From Adiantum capillus-veneris (Eukaryota > Streptophyta > Polypodiopsida > Polypodiales > Pteridaceae), in assembly GCA_014529385.2 (NCBI GenBank), contig CM043968.1:125199518-125263517 (forward strand): 64,000 nucleotides of DNA, given 5' to 3'. Positions within the stretch are counted from its first letter, which is position 1. The number at the start of each line of letters is the position of its first letter. The notes below the pieces were generated by a model. That model was not told the origin of the DNA and ran no database searches. It saw nothing but the letters and a program-made list of their open reading frames with translations. The translations under genes and the position numbers were made by a program. Below, in pieces: positions 1 through 10,940 of the stretch.

Positions 1-2
1 TA

Positions 3-460
3 AACATTATTACTCAAGCAGCTTGTGAGCGTTTTGGACTCAATGATTGGGAGCCTGCACCCTTTGTTGTCCGCATGGCAGATCAAAGAAGAGTGCAACA
101 AGTGGGGTTACTTCTGGGCATTGTCTTGGATGTGACGGGCTTATCCATTGCCGTTTCCTTAGTAGTCTTGAATATTGAGGATCATAATCAGGATTATCAC
201 ATTATTTTGGGGAGACCCTAGTTACGAAAAGCGAGGGTAAAGCATAATTGGGAAGCAAATATGCTTACAGTAAAGAAGGGTAAAAGGAAAGTGCGGGTGA
301 TATTGGGAACATGCAGACAACCAGTTCAGGCAGCATGGCCGGTGATAGCAGAAACAGTAAAGAAGGGTAAAAGGAAAAGTGCGGGTGATATTGGGAACAT
401 GCAGACAACCAGTTCAGGCAGCATGGCCGGTGATAGCAGAAACAGTAAATATGGTGGAAG
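3..460 (+). pseudogene. retropepsin C-terminal fragment of gypsy element 1
   Basis: One frame runs from base 3. It contains a WEPAPF...VRMADQRRV stretch and ends in a YHIILGRP motif, which matches the flap-to-C-terminal part of the retropepsin-like protease that plant gypsy elements encode ahead of RT. The catalytic DTG/DSG lies off the left edge. The codon after ILGRP is TAG (219-221) where the family has Trp, so this is most simply a TGG to TAG change. Translation continues in the same frame through the duplication at 267-441. The protease would process the Gag-Pol polyprotein in the particle. It is inactive here. Confidence 0.65.
267..441 (+). repeat. tandem duplication, unit about 87 bp
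   Basis: The segment beginning ACAGTAAAGAAGGG at 267 recurs at 354 and its first bases start again at 442. The two units are 87 and 88 bp and differ by one inserted A. The duplication lies in the protease-RT linker of element 1, and the extra base shifts the reading frame. Confidence 0.9.
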
Positions 461-782
461 GATTAGAAGAGGATGAAGAGGAGCAATTTCTAAAAGCTAA
501 TCCGGATTTGGTCTCTTTATATCTGGCGGATATTTCTCTGGTTTCGAAGGGGAACTCGGTTGGGGGATTCAGGAACTCCAACAGGAATAGGGAAGCAACA
601 ACAAGTGCTTCCAAGTCCTGAATCATTGGACGACGTTATTCAGCAAGAACGTGCGTTTGAGGCACAGATGGAAAAAATTACAAGGGTTAAAGAAGATGAA
701 TTAGAGAAGGTCTTTCTTGGGGACCAAGCGGAGTCACAGCCCATATACATTAATAAGCAGCTTGAGGCAAGTTTTAGAGATT

Positions 783-2150
783 AAGTTACTGACAGAATTT
801 AAGGATGTTTTCGCATGGGAATATGCGGATATGCAGGGATTGGATCCTAAGTTTTATCAGCATACGATAAATCTGAAACCGGATGCGGTGCCAGTGAAGC
901 AGCACTCATATAGGATGAATCCGAATGTGGCAAAGCAAGTTAAGATGGAAATTGATCGTCTTTTGGAAGTGGGTTTTATTACCCCTATTGATAATCCGGA
1001 GTGTATTTCTCCAATTGTGGTTGTATCAAAGAAAAACAAGCAAATCCGAATTACCGGAAATTGAATGCGGCCACTGTTCCAGATCCTTTTCCTCTTCCAT
1101 TCTTGGATTCCATTTTGGATGATGTAGCAGGACATGAGATGTATACTTTTCTAGATGGGTTTAGTGGATATAACCAAATACGAATGGCATTGCGGGATCA
1201 GCCAAAAACAGCTTTTATTACCGCATGGGGTGTGTTTGCCTGCACAGTGATGTGGTTCGGATTGCGGAATGTGCCTTCAACTTTTCAAAGGGATATGTTC
1301 CAAATTTTTTGTCCTTATTTGACGGATTTTATGAGATTTTTTTTGGGTGATCTAAGTGTTTTTGGAGCGCAATTAGAGCACTTGAAGCAATTACGGTTAT
1401 GCTTTATGATATGCAGAGAGGTGAAATTCAGTTTGAATCCTTTAAAGTGTACATTTGTTGTTCGCAGTGGCAGGCTATTGGGCCATATAATTTTTGAAGA
1501 TGGTATTTCCGTGGATCCGGATAAAATAGCCGCAATTATGGAAGCGCCTGCACCGCGGAACCAGAAACAGTGTCAGATTTTCCTAGGTCAAGCCCGTTGG
1601 CATAGGAGACATTTGCGGTTTGTCGCGCATTTGGCAATCCCGATTACTCAGGCAGCTCATGCCATAGATTTTGAATGGACACAGGAATGTGATTTGGCTT
1701 TTCGGAGATTAAAACTTCAGCTATCCAAAGCTCCGATTATGCTTCCTCCGAATTGGGGTCAGGATTTTCATGTATTTGTGGATGCTTCGGATCGAGCTAT
1801 TGGCAGTGTGTTGATGCAGGAACAAAGTCAAGGATGGTTCCGTCCTGTCTATTATGCCAGCACCAGACGATTATCATTCCTGCAGAAAGAAATTATTCAG
1901 TAACAGAAAGGGAATGTTTAGGGATGATTTATTCAGTGAAGAAATTATGGCACTATCTGTTGGGCCAACGTTTTTTCTTCCATGTGGATCATTCGGCTCT
2001 TTTATACCTGGTACAACAATAGAATTTGACGGGAAGATTGGTTAGATGGGTGCTTTTGCTGCAGGAATTTGACTTGAAGTCATACATCGTCCAGGGGCTC
2101 AGCATGCGGTGGCTGACTACCTATCCAAGTTAGATTCCGGTGAGCCGCCG
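783..2150 (+). pseudogene. reverse transcriptase / RNase H of gypsy element 1
   Basis: The RT palm and fingers are recognisable: LTEFKDVFAW, the YRMNP-VA block, ISPIVVVSKKN, RKLNAATV, the DGFSGYNQI block, and a CTVMWFGLRNVPSTFQR block that corresponds to the usual V-MPFGL-NAP-TFQR. The catalytic YVDD-type motif is damaged to FFLGDL: its first aspartate codon is GGT (1346-1348). RNase H follows with HVFVDASDRAIG and TERECLGMIYSVKKL. Frameshifts lie near 1060 and near 1890, and a TAG breaks the frame at about 2021. The product would copy genomic RNA into cDNA and remove the RNA strand. It is non-functional, with loss of a catalytic Asp in addition to the frame breaks. Confidence 0.85.
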
Positions 2151-2199
2151 ACGGGTGTAGCTGATGAATTCCGGATGCGTCTCTGTTTCTAACAGGTGT

Positions 2200-3600
2200 A
2201 GTTACAGAGGATATAGCAGTTTCGCAACAGGCAAGGGTCATCCCTAGCATCCCATGGACACGGTATGAGGAGATGTTTCATTTTCTCGATAGTGGTGAAA
2301 TGCCTTCCTTCTTGTCCAGCCATCAAAGGAAACGTATGGCTATCAGAAGTAGGAATTTTGAGATTATTATGGGGAAGCTCTATTATCGTACGGTGGCGGA
2401 TGTATTACTCAGATGTGTGCTACCACAGGAGCAAGAAGCAGTTCTGGAGGAAGTCCATACCGGTATTGCGGGAGGTCAATTTGCAGCATTAATCACAGCT
2501 CAAAAGGTTCTCCAATCAGGATTATGGTGGCCCACAGTGTTTCAGGATGCGAGAAATTATGTGCAACAGTGTGATGTGTGTCAGCGGTTGGGGCAACCTA
2601 CCAAGCGGTCTAGAATGCCTTTTCAACCGGTTTTGCCCTTGCAGCCTTTTCAAAAGTGGGGTTTGGATTTTGTCGAACCTTTTAAACCGGTTGCAGCTCA
2701 CACAGGTAATAAGTATATTTTGATAGCCACGGATACGCTACCGAATGGGTGGAAGCATGGCCTTTGAGAGATAATACAGCAGTTTCTGTGGCTGGATGCT
2801 TATATAAGGATATCTTTTCCAGATATGGCTGCCCTATTGAGCTGGTTAGTGACAGGGGAAGTCATTTTTTGAATAAGGTGCTGGAGAGAATGCTACGGTT
2901 TTATTTTGTATTGCATAGGAAATCTTCTCCATATTATCCTCAGGCGAATGGGCAAGCAGAATCAACTAATAAGCAATTGATTCAGATATTAACAAAGTTA
3001 GTGAATATGCATCGAACAGATTGGGATGTGAAACTTCCTTCCCCCTTATGGGCCTATCGGACAGCTTATAAAGTGGCAACAGGATTGACTCCTTTTAAGT
3101 TGACATTTGGCATGGAGGCAATCACCCCGGTGGAGCATGTGAATCCGAGTCTGCGGATGCTGATTGCGGATCGGCTTCTTCCGAAAGATTCTGTGATTTA
3201 TCGTTTGGATGTTTTGCAGGAACTAGACGAAGAGCAGTTGCATAGCTTTGCGGTGCTGGAGGATCTGCAGTCTAGGTGGAAAAAATGGCTGGATCGCCCG
3301 AAAGCACGGCAATTTTTTCGGGGACAGCTGGTCCTTGTCTTTAATTCCCACCTCGGGAAGATGCCTGGGAAGCTTAAATTACGTGGTCACGACCATTTTG
3401 GATTTTTCAAGCATGCGGGTCCATCTCTTTTTATCTGGCGGATTTGTGGGGGGAGGTTATTTTTGTACCGGTCAATGGTTTCAGACTGCGCCATTATGTT
3501 TCACCTACCCCGATTCAGTGCCCCTTTGCTGTGGTACAAGAGCCGGAAGCCGCCCTAATAATGATTGGGGATTCTTTTGCATGCAATCTTGGAAAGCGGG
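2200..3600 (+). pseudogene. integrase of gypsy element 1
   Basis: A single HHCC zinc-binding module is present around 2450-2580 (HTGIAGGQF ... CDVCQR), but its second histidine is replaced by Gln. The DDE core follows: Asp in GLDFVE (2666-2668), Asp in VSDRGSHF (2851-2853) and Glu in NGQAESTNK (2959-2961), so the triad itself is intact. A frameshift separates the first Asp from the rest near 2750. A GPY/F-like C-terminal part ending in VNGFRLRHY lies in another frame at about 3450-3520. The enzyme would join the cDNA to host DNA. It is broken by the frame changes. Confidence 0.85.
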
Positions 3601-3839
3601 AAAGGAGCTATGATGGTTGCAACACCGTGACTCGCCCTAGTTTGGGAACTCATTGTGAGAGGGTTACTACATGCAGACGATTATTGTTGTGCTTCTTCTG
3701 TTTTGTGTATCGCGCGTCCTTAGCTCTATATTCTCTGCTCCTGCATCTCATCGTCTCCATGACGGCTTCTCTCTTGCAATGCATCCCCTTCACTCCAGTA
3801 CATCAGTTAGCGCTTCGCCGAGTGGATGCCTAGCTGCAA

Positions 3840-5990
3840 GATTTACGGCTACGTGTGTTCGCCAACTTGGATTGGCAAGGGATACCTGTTCACTCGTAGG
3901 CAGTAGGTTTAATTGAGCAATTGGTTGCTGGAGATATGGTGGAGCTGAATAACCAACAGATTCAACTGACAGCAGAAAGAATTTCCCGGTGTTGCTGTTT
4001 GCCCAACGATGGAGCGGTGCGTGCGTCTCATGTGATTCCTACTACAGATGTCGAGCAGGAGTTTGGATTGAAAGTGAAAGGTGAATATAAGCTTTCAGGT
4101 TTGTCAGATGTAGCAACCAGGGATGCGTATAGATGGTTTCTCGAGGCAATTTGGCTATAAGCCAAAACTTATACCATCTCGACCAGAGCGAGGAATGTTT
4201 TGCATTTGGCCAACTTTGGGCCAGTGGCTTGGGCAACCATTGTCAGAGAAAGATTGCTGGCAAAATGCCAAAGAGTGATGGCACAGTTGGGACGAAATAC
4301 CCCACCCAACACAAAAGTCGGCCAGTTGCTCACATTGATCTTTCCCTTAAGGGAAGTTTTTCCTCTCGCCCTGCGTCCTCTATGCCACTTTGAAGATGAC
4401 AGATTGGTGGTCCAAGGGACTGTTGCCCCTCTGATGCAAACACAGAGTTTGGTAGTTTCTACTGGGCGGGAAACACAGCAGCAGAATGTGGGCACTGAGG
4501 AATTTCCGGGTCCATCGACTGCAGTGGTACCCTCTGGAGCCCAAGAGATGGCCACTGCAGGACCAGCAACCCGCAAGTGCGGCAGGGAGGAATAGCAGTT
4601 CTCTACACCACCTCCTCCGACTGCATCTCCGGTGCTGGAGGATTCTGCGGTGGCACGCTGGCACCGCCGAATGCAGGAGACAGTGGCAAGTGCTACTCCG
4701 CTAAGGATGGGCTCCCTGACTGCGGGAGTTCCCTCGCAACCGGAAACTTCTGGAACCACCAATGCGGCTGTCTCGACGGGAGGTACTCTTCCAACAACGC
4801 TACCCTGGGAGGCCACGGCAGCAAACCGTGCTGACCAAATACAGGCGTGCGGCACTTTTTTGAGCAGACTTGCAGAGTTTGTTCGTGCGGCATGGCCAGC
4901 CCCCGCAACAGAGGGAAGAGTTAATGAGCTGGAAACGCAGGTAATGACCTTGCAGGCTCGCATTGCTGAGTTGACCAACCAAAACGAAGATTTGATTGCA
5001 CCGGCTCGCCAGCAGAATGCAGAAATACAAACACTTCAGGGGCTAATGCTGTGTTTGTGGCATCCATTCAAGAAGAACTACTTCAATTACGAACGCAGCA
5101 TAGCCTTGCCTCATATTTAGCCTCGCCCCCTGGTGATGTAATGATCAGTATGAATGATTTGGATGCATTGGCAGTGGAGATGCAATAGGATCTCCGTATC
5201 TTTTTGGACAATCAACTACAGAGCTGGAACACACGCTTATCTACTGAGGTGAGAGCACAGCCACCAACTCACCAGGTTGTGGTGCAGCAACCTGAGTCAT
5301 CCAACACTGACAGAGGTAAGAGTGTTGTTCCCGAAGGTTTTGATGTTGCTGATTGGGCGCAAGCTACAGAGGATTGTGCTGAAGCCAAGGATCATGTATC
5401 TCGTTTGCAGAAAATGATTCGTCGATTTCATAAGGAGCTGCGCAGGGTCTATTTTTGGGTGGAGACTTTGGCTCATTCTTTCTCTCTCAGTCTACCCCCA
5501 TGCCCTCCATTTTGGTCTGCTCTTAATCGATACCTTTCTCGCTATTATCCTTTACATACGCCTCTTGCTCCTTTGCCACAGGCGCCGCAATCTATTTCTT
5601 TGCCAACGTAGTTTATTCCTCGGGCTCCTTGGCCGGAACATACTGAGATAGATCCACATCTTTTGGATGAGGTCTATCGGGCACATACTACAGATTTTAG
5701 AGGCTTTGGCTACACTGACATTTCCTCTTCACCAGAACAGGTTGAAGAGCAGCAACCAGAGGGGCTGAGTGTGGGTTCGCGCAATCCACCGTGCGTGTCA
5801 GGTGTTACGGCATGAGTTGCACATGCGGTCCTACAGTCCTGCGGAGTTCTGGACACTACGGATCAGGAGTCATGCAGTATGCGGCAGCCATGGCGACAGT
5901 TCTTCACAAGATATCCAGGGACAGGAGTGTGTGCACCTTTCCCAATCTGCGCTGGAGCAGCGATTGTATATGGAGGGGCACATACCTGTC
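3840..5990 (+). pseudogene. extra ORF downstream of pol in gypsy element 1 (coiled coil, unknown function)
   Basis: One frame can be followed from about 3840 to 5040 and, after a frame change near 5040, on to about 5800. It is interrupted by single in-frame stops (for example TAA 4158-4160, TAG 4593-4595, a TAG near 5188 and another near 5609), all explicable as Gln codons changed by one transition. The N-terminal part has a NNQQIQLTAERI block. The middle contains a heptad-like coiled coil (LETQVMTLQARIAELTNQ), and there is a Pro/Gln-rich stretch near the end. The order, length and short blocks resemble the ORF at 18585-21858 of element 2, so both probably descend from one accessory gene. No enzyme domain is visible. 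A gag of a following element is the main alternative. Confidence 0.5.
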
Positions 5991-6171
5991 TTTTGATGTA
6001 CCCAACCAACCTCCATGTTATTCATGATATCAGCTGTTGTAACCCTATCTCCGGATTACATATGAATGAAGCAGGAGGTGTTATGTGCCTGTGCACTGTG
6101 TACTATCTTCTCTCCTATTTCTATGTGTTTGATGTTCACATAATGTAGTTTGTGGGTAATCATTCCCTTAA

Positions 6172-7697
6172 TGCCTATTGCTCCTGTGCGGGCAATAGCC
6201 ATTACACCAGGACCTGTAGGTGTAGAAAGACCACAACCAGTGTTGGGACAACAACCACCCCTACCAGGATTATGACCAGTTGGCATAAGATACACACCAA
6301 CAGTAACCAAATCAAAAGAGAAGTCTTTGGTGCCTATGCATGCATACTACAAATATCCCAATGGATATGTTGCAAATCCTGTCTATTATCCACCGGAAGA
6401 ACCCTCCACACCAGAACCATAGAGCATGATAGGAAATACAGGACCACCAACTGCTGCACAAGCAGCGGGAGAAGGAAGATATAGCTTGGATGAACGCACA
6501 TTGTTTTTCATAGCCAACGGAGGCATGAGCGGGCAGAGGTATGCACACCAACAAAGAGGAGCTCAAGGAGCACCTCAACAGCCTAAGGGACCATACTACA
6601 AGTGTGGTGGAGACCATTGGCTGAGGGACTGTCCTCATGATGAAATCATCAGGGTCAACGCATATTGCGCCGAGTGTGGAATTACTCACTTGATCCCTAA
6701 TTGCCCTAAGAACCTAAGCAAAGGAGCAAAGACTACTTTGAATATACTGGGAGCACTGCCTTCTAGTCGAGGGTCAGAAAACGAAACTACGATTCCTGTT
6801 AAGGTCTTGACGAGAGCCCAAATAAGGAAAAATGACAATCAACCCAAGAGTAACGATGAAAATCAAGAGGAAATCAAGACTGACAAGTCTAGCGTCAGTC
6901 GTGATAATCCTTGGAAAGAACGAAGAGCGAAAATGAAAGCTAGACGTGAGCGAAAACAGAAAGCTGTAGAAGCTAAGATAACAATGGCTCGAGAGCAACT
7001 TAAACAGCAAAGAGAGTCTGACTCTCTAAAATCGACGGAGGGACCAAGGAGCGCAAGCTCAGGAGGGTCCGTATTGGTAGATAAGGTCAATGAACCCTTA
7101 GATGCAATCTTGCAAGCATATGAAGCAAGATTGAAGAACAGACAGACTCTAGAGCAAAGGTGGATGACATATCCATATCCAGAGATAGAAAAATAGATAC
7201 TAGAGATGTGCAAGCAGTTGATTGAAACTGCACAAGCCTTACTAGAGCCTCCACCTATGGTAGTGAGAGATAGAATAATCAAACCACCAAACAATGAAAC
7301 ACCTATCAAAACTGAACAAAGGGTACCTGACAAGATAGAAAATGTTAAATCCTTGCCTGATGTAGAGGATGCAAGAATCGTGCCTAATAGCACCAATGAA
7401 TCACTGAAAGATTTTCCACCATATACACCCATTGTGGAAGAAAATTGGCCTGAAGAGCTTTGGGAAACACTGAGGAAAGCTCAAGAAAAATATGAGACAA
7501 AAACAGTCGAGTCAGCGCCTTTCTCGGAGTTGAACTTGAATAAGCCTCCATGGGATTTAGACGCAAATCATTTCAAGGGGATAATGGTTCAGTTGCATCT
7601 GAAGATAGCAGATCAGCATCACTCAGAACTTTGCCGCCATACATGGGAGACTACGAGGCAAGGTCAGAAATTCGAAGGGTACCTTCTCAAAGAATAG
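6172..7697 (+). pseudogene. gag C-terminal part with zinc knuckles, gypsy element 2
   Basis: A Pro/Gln-rich stretch (PGPVGVERPQPVLGQQPP) is followed by two nucleic-acid-binding knuckles. The first is KCGGDHWLRDC, whose leading Cys is replaced by Tyr. The second is YCAECGITHLIPNC, with a non-standard spacing. A charged, Lys/Glu-rich helical stretch follows (about 6900-7190), then a TAG (7194-7196) and continued coding to about 7640, where the frame shifts. Gag would package the RNA and form the particle. The N-terminal capsid-like part is missing because the element is truncated at about 6150. Confidence 0.7.
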
Positions 7698-8219
7698 GAG
7701 GGTCAAATCAATTGGACACTAAAATCTTGACAGACTTGTTGTCCACTCCGGTCAAGACATTGGCAGAATTGTTAAAAATTAGGCCAAGCATGTGGACGGA
7801 AGTGGGAAAATGTCTTGAAAAATTTGGTATAAGGACACCTCTTAAGTTCTTCAAAACTGAGCTTAATGACAAAACCGAAGAGAGTCAACACTAGACCAGT
7901 GCCTCTCAACAAGGTCGAAGAGTATTGTGAGGGTGAAGACGGTGACACTACTCTACCAGTCGAGTATAACGGCATAGAGACTAAGGCCATACTTGATAGC
8001 GGAGCTGGCATTGCCATTGCGACCAAATTGCTATGGGAAAAATGGGAAAAACCGGCAATACGAACAACTAGAATGAAATTGCAACTAGCGGATGGGCACA
8101 TAGAAAGGCCTATAGGATTGCTTGAGGCAATTGTGGTATCTTCATGTGGCATAGAGTACGAACATACATTTGCCATAGTAGGTTTTGGCAAGAAAAACAA
8201 TAATGAAATTATCCTTTGA
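7645..8219 (+). pseudogene. retropepsin-like protease (first copy) of gypsy element 2
   Basis: Upstream of the catalytic domain is the plant gypsy block LLSTPVKTLAELLKIRPSMW (about 7738-7800). After a frameshift near 7870 the protease reads AILDSGAGIAIATKLLWEKW, with a DSGA active-site loop. It then has a LQLADGHIERPIG block and a HTFAIVGFG C-terminal part. The family acts as a dimer to cleave Gag-Pol. The active-site triplet is intact, but the reading frame is broken before and after it, so no fused polyprotein could be made. Confidence 0.7.
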
Positions 8220-9522
8220 GTTCATGAGGCAACTCAAGATGGTACAGGAATGGGGGTATGATTATTTGTATCTAAGACATGCTGAAACTACTACACGTGT
8301 AAATATGAGGAATCATAGCTACCATGATGTCACGAGAACACCTGTGAAAGAATTCAACTCAACCACCATTAGTGGATCAAAAGTCCCATCGTGGTTCTGT
8401 AAGAAAAAGGAGATATGGATGTGCAGAGCATCTCAATGTAGTGAATTCGACCACAATGAAAGGACACTAGAGAGGGTATTGGAAGACGATGCCTATATAC
8501 AAGAACCCTTCCTTGAAGAGAAGCTAGAACCCCTAGAATGGTCTCAAATTTTGGCTACATTAGATGTTTGCGTCAATGAAGTCACTCCCACAAAATTTTG
8601 TGACGAGAATTGCTACGATATCGTACCATACTACATGTTGAGCAAAATTGTGGAGGAAGATGAGAACGAAGGAGACACCAAGATAAGGGTCAATCAAATG
8701 GAAACGAAACTTGATATTAAGATAGTGGGTTATGTGGACATCCCCACAAAAAACATCGAGCAGGATGGAGAAGAATTTTATGATTCTTTGGATCAATGTG
8801 AAAACGAAGATAATGCGGATGACGAGAAGTCGGAAAATACGGAGGAAGACGACCATCAGGATCAAGACAATGACATCTTCTACAACTTTCCAAACCAAAG
8901 TGTGAGATGCCAAAAAAGATTCAAGAGTAGGCGACACCATAACAGTCTACCAACTAGGCTTAGACCTATGCCTGAATTCAGGAGTAAGACACATTTCCTT
9001 ATGAACATTCATGATGTTGATTGTGCTAAGGATAAAGTGTCAGGAAGATTTCTTAAGGTTGTTGAAGACCCAGGTTTTAAGGCAAGACTGTTGACACTTA
9101 AGAAAACCAGCAAGGCAAAAAAAGGAGTTGCAACAGAAATATTGGATGTCTTTGGAGGTCCAATTATAACGAAAGTTGAGCGGAAAAAGAAATACAATGA
9201 TTTGAAACAAAAGGTGAAAAATGTATGGACAACTGAAATGGAAAGTATCGATGGATTGAACGCTAGTGATGGGAGTAAAAAGATAAATGTACCTCCTCAC
9301 TATTGTAAGTACACCATTCAAGAAAGAAAATTGGTGGTCCAGCAACCTATGAGAGAGCCTAAATCCAACGAGTCCTATGATGGGCCAGAGAACGCCAAGA
9401 AAATAGACCTAGCAGAGCCGGGAGAAAGTCCCCGACCTGCTTACATTGCTACTGATCTAAGCCAGGAAGAAGAGGACTTACTGATCAAAACGCTTAAAGA
9501 ATTTCATGATGTATTTGCCTAG
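8185..9522 (+). pseudogene. protease-RT linker region of gypsy element 2
   Basis: A long open stretch of about 445 codons with an acidic segment (Glu/Asp-rich, about 8740-8880) and a basic segment with a KTHFLMNIHDVDCAKD block. It ends in SQEEEDLLIKTLKEFHDVFA, which is the usual lead-in to plant gypsy RT. The next codon is TAG (9520-9522), where the family normally has Trp (FAW), and the frame continues directly into RT at 9544. No further catalytic domain was recognised in the linker. It is much longer than the linker in ordinary gypsy elements. Confidence 0.6.
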
Positions 9523-10643
9523 TTATACAAAGATCTGAAGGAGGTGGATCCTAACATTTGTGAACATTCAATCCCTCTGAATTCGGATGCAAATCCAAGC
9601 AAACAACGCCCATACACGTACAATGAGACATTCGCCAAAAGGATCAAGGAAGAGATAGACAAACTTATGGAGGCTGAATTTATTTATGAGATAGAGCACA
9701 CAGAGTGGGTGTCGCCAATCGTGGTGGTACCTAATAAAAACGGGAAATTACGAGTGTGTGTGAATCTCAAGAAGGTGAATGCAGCAACAATAAGGGACAA
9801 CTATCCTCTTCCTATCACGGAACACGTCCTGGAACGAGTAGCAGGCAAGCAGGCCTATAGCTTTATGGACGAATTCTCTGGTTATAACCAATTGGGGGTC
9901 AAACTAGAAGATCGGTACAAAACAGTGTTTGCAATAGAATGGGGCATATATGCGTTTAGGGTAATGCCATTTGGCTTGACCAATGCTCCAGCCACATTTC
10001 AGAGATTAACGACACATGCTTTTAAAGAATACTTGCGAATATTCTTGGATATTTACATGGATTACTTGTGTGTCTATTCTCTATTGAGAGAAGACCATAT
10101 AGATCAATTTAGAAAGGTATTCAAAAAATGCAGAACGTATAGGATTTGCCTCAACCCAAAAAAATGTGTATTCATGGTACGGCAAGGTAAGATCCTAGGT
10201 CACATAGTATCAGCTAATGGAATTACCATTGATGAAGACAAGGTAAAGGTAATCATAGAATTGCCAAGACCACACACTGTACGAGAGGTACAATCATTTA
10301 TGGGACATTGTGGATACTACCAACGTTTTATCTACATGTGCGCGGTAATAGCAAAACCCTTGTATAGTCTAATCATGGTCTTCATATGGACCGACGAATG
10401 TGAGGAGTCATTCCAGAAACTAAAAGATACACTGGTATCTGCGCCAATTCTAAAAGCACCAGATTGGTCAAAGATTTTCCATGTACATGTAGATGCTTCG
10501 GCATTTGCAATAGGCTGTATATTAGCACAACCAGGGGAGGGTAATACAGATTTTCCCATCAGTTATGCTAGTAGACAACTCAACACTGTAGAGAAGAATT
10601 ATACCACCACTGAAAGAGAAGGATTGGGTATGATATATGCGGT
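9523..10643 (+). pseudogene. reverse transcriptase and RNase H N-terminal part, gypsy element 2
   Basis: The RT blocks are well preserved: VSPIVVVPNKNGKLRVCVN, KKVNAATIRDNYPLP, the DEFSGYNQL block and FRVMPFGLTNAPATFQR. The active site reads YMDYL instead of YMDDL, so the second catalytic Asp is lost to Tyr. RNase H starts with FHVHVDASAFAIGCIL and TTTEREGLGMIYAV. It is then cut by an insertion at 10644 and resumes at 13248 with KKFCHYLL. The frame is otherwise open, so this copy lost function by the active-site change, the upstream stop and the insertion. Confidence 0.9.
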
Positions 10644-10901
10644 TAGGCGGTCCGGGGCGGGCAACAAGAAGAGCAACCTCTAGACACCCTTCAAGGCTCC
10701 CGTGCTGCTCAATGGGGCTGGGGCACAACACAACACAAACCAAAACAACAAACCCACAGCCAAATCCCAACTACACAAGGGGCACCACCTAGTTTAAGAG
10801 CGAACTAGGACGCAAAAGAGGAGAATCGTTAGAGCAACCCACAAACAAGCAAGGAATTTACACTAACCCTAACACCAATGAAACACTCTCACACACTAAA
10901 A

Positions 10902-10940
<39 letters not shown>

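Larger units (their letters stand above)
1..6150 (+). mobile_element. Ty3/gypsy LTR retrotransposon, element 1 (decayed, partial)
   Basis: The order on the plus strand is retropepsin C-terminal part, RT, RNase H, HHCC zinc finger, integrase core and C-terminal domain, then an extra coiled-coil ORF. Integrase after RT is the Ty3/gypsy arrangement. The element runs off the left edge of the window, so gag and any 5' LTR are not visible. Its right limit is only approximate, because the sequence merges near 6150 with the truncated gag of element 2 and no clear 3' LTR or target duplication was found. Every coding part carries stops or frameshifts, so it cannot move by itself. It is related in architecture to element 2 but is clearly a different lineage. 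Confidence 0.8.

Noticed and set aside
4169-4978. 269-codon minus-strand frame opposite element 1
   Set aside because: Low-complexity antisense of the extra ORF; the plus strand has the coiled coil and the conserved phase.
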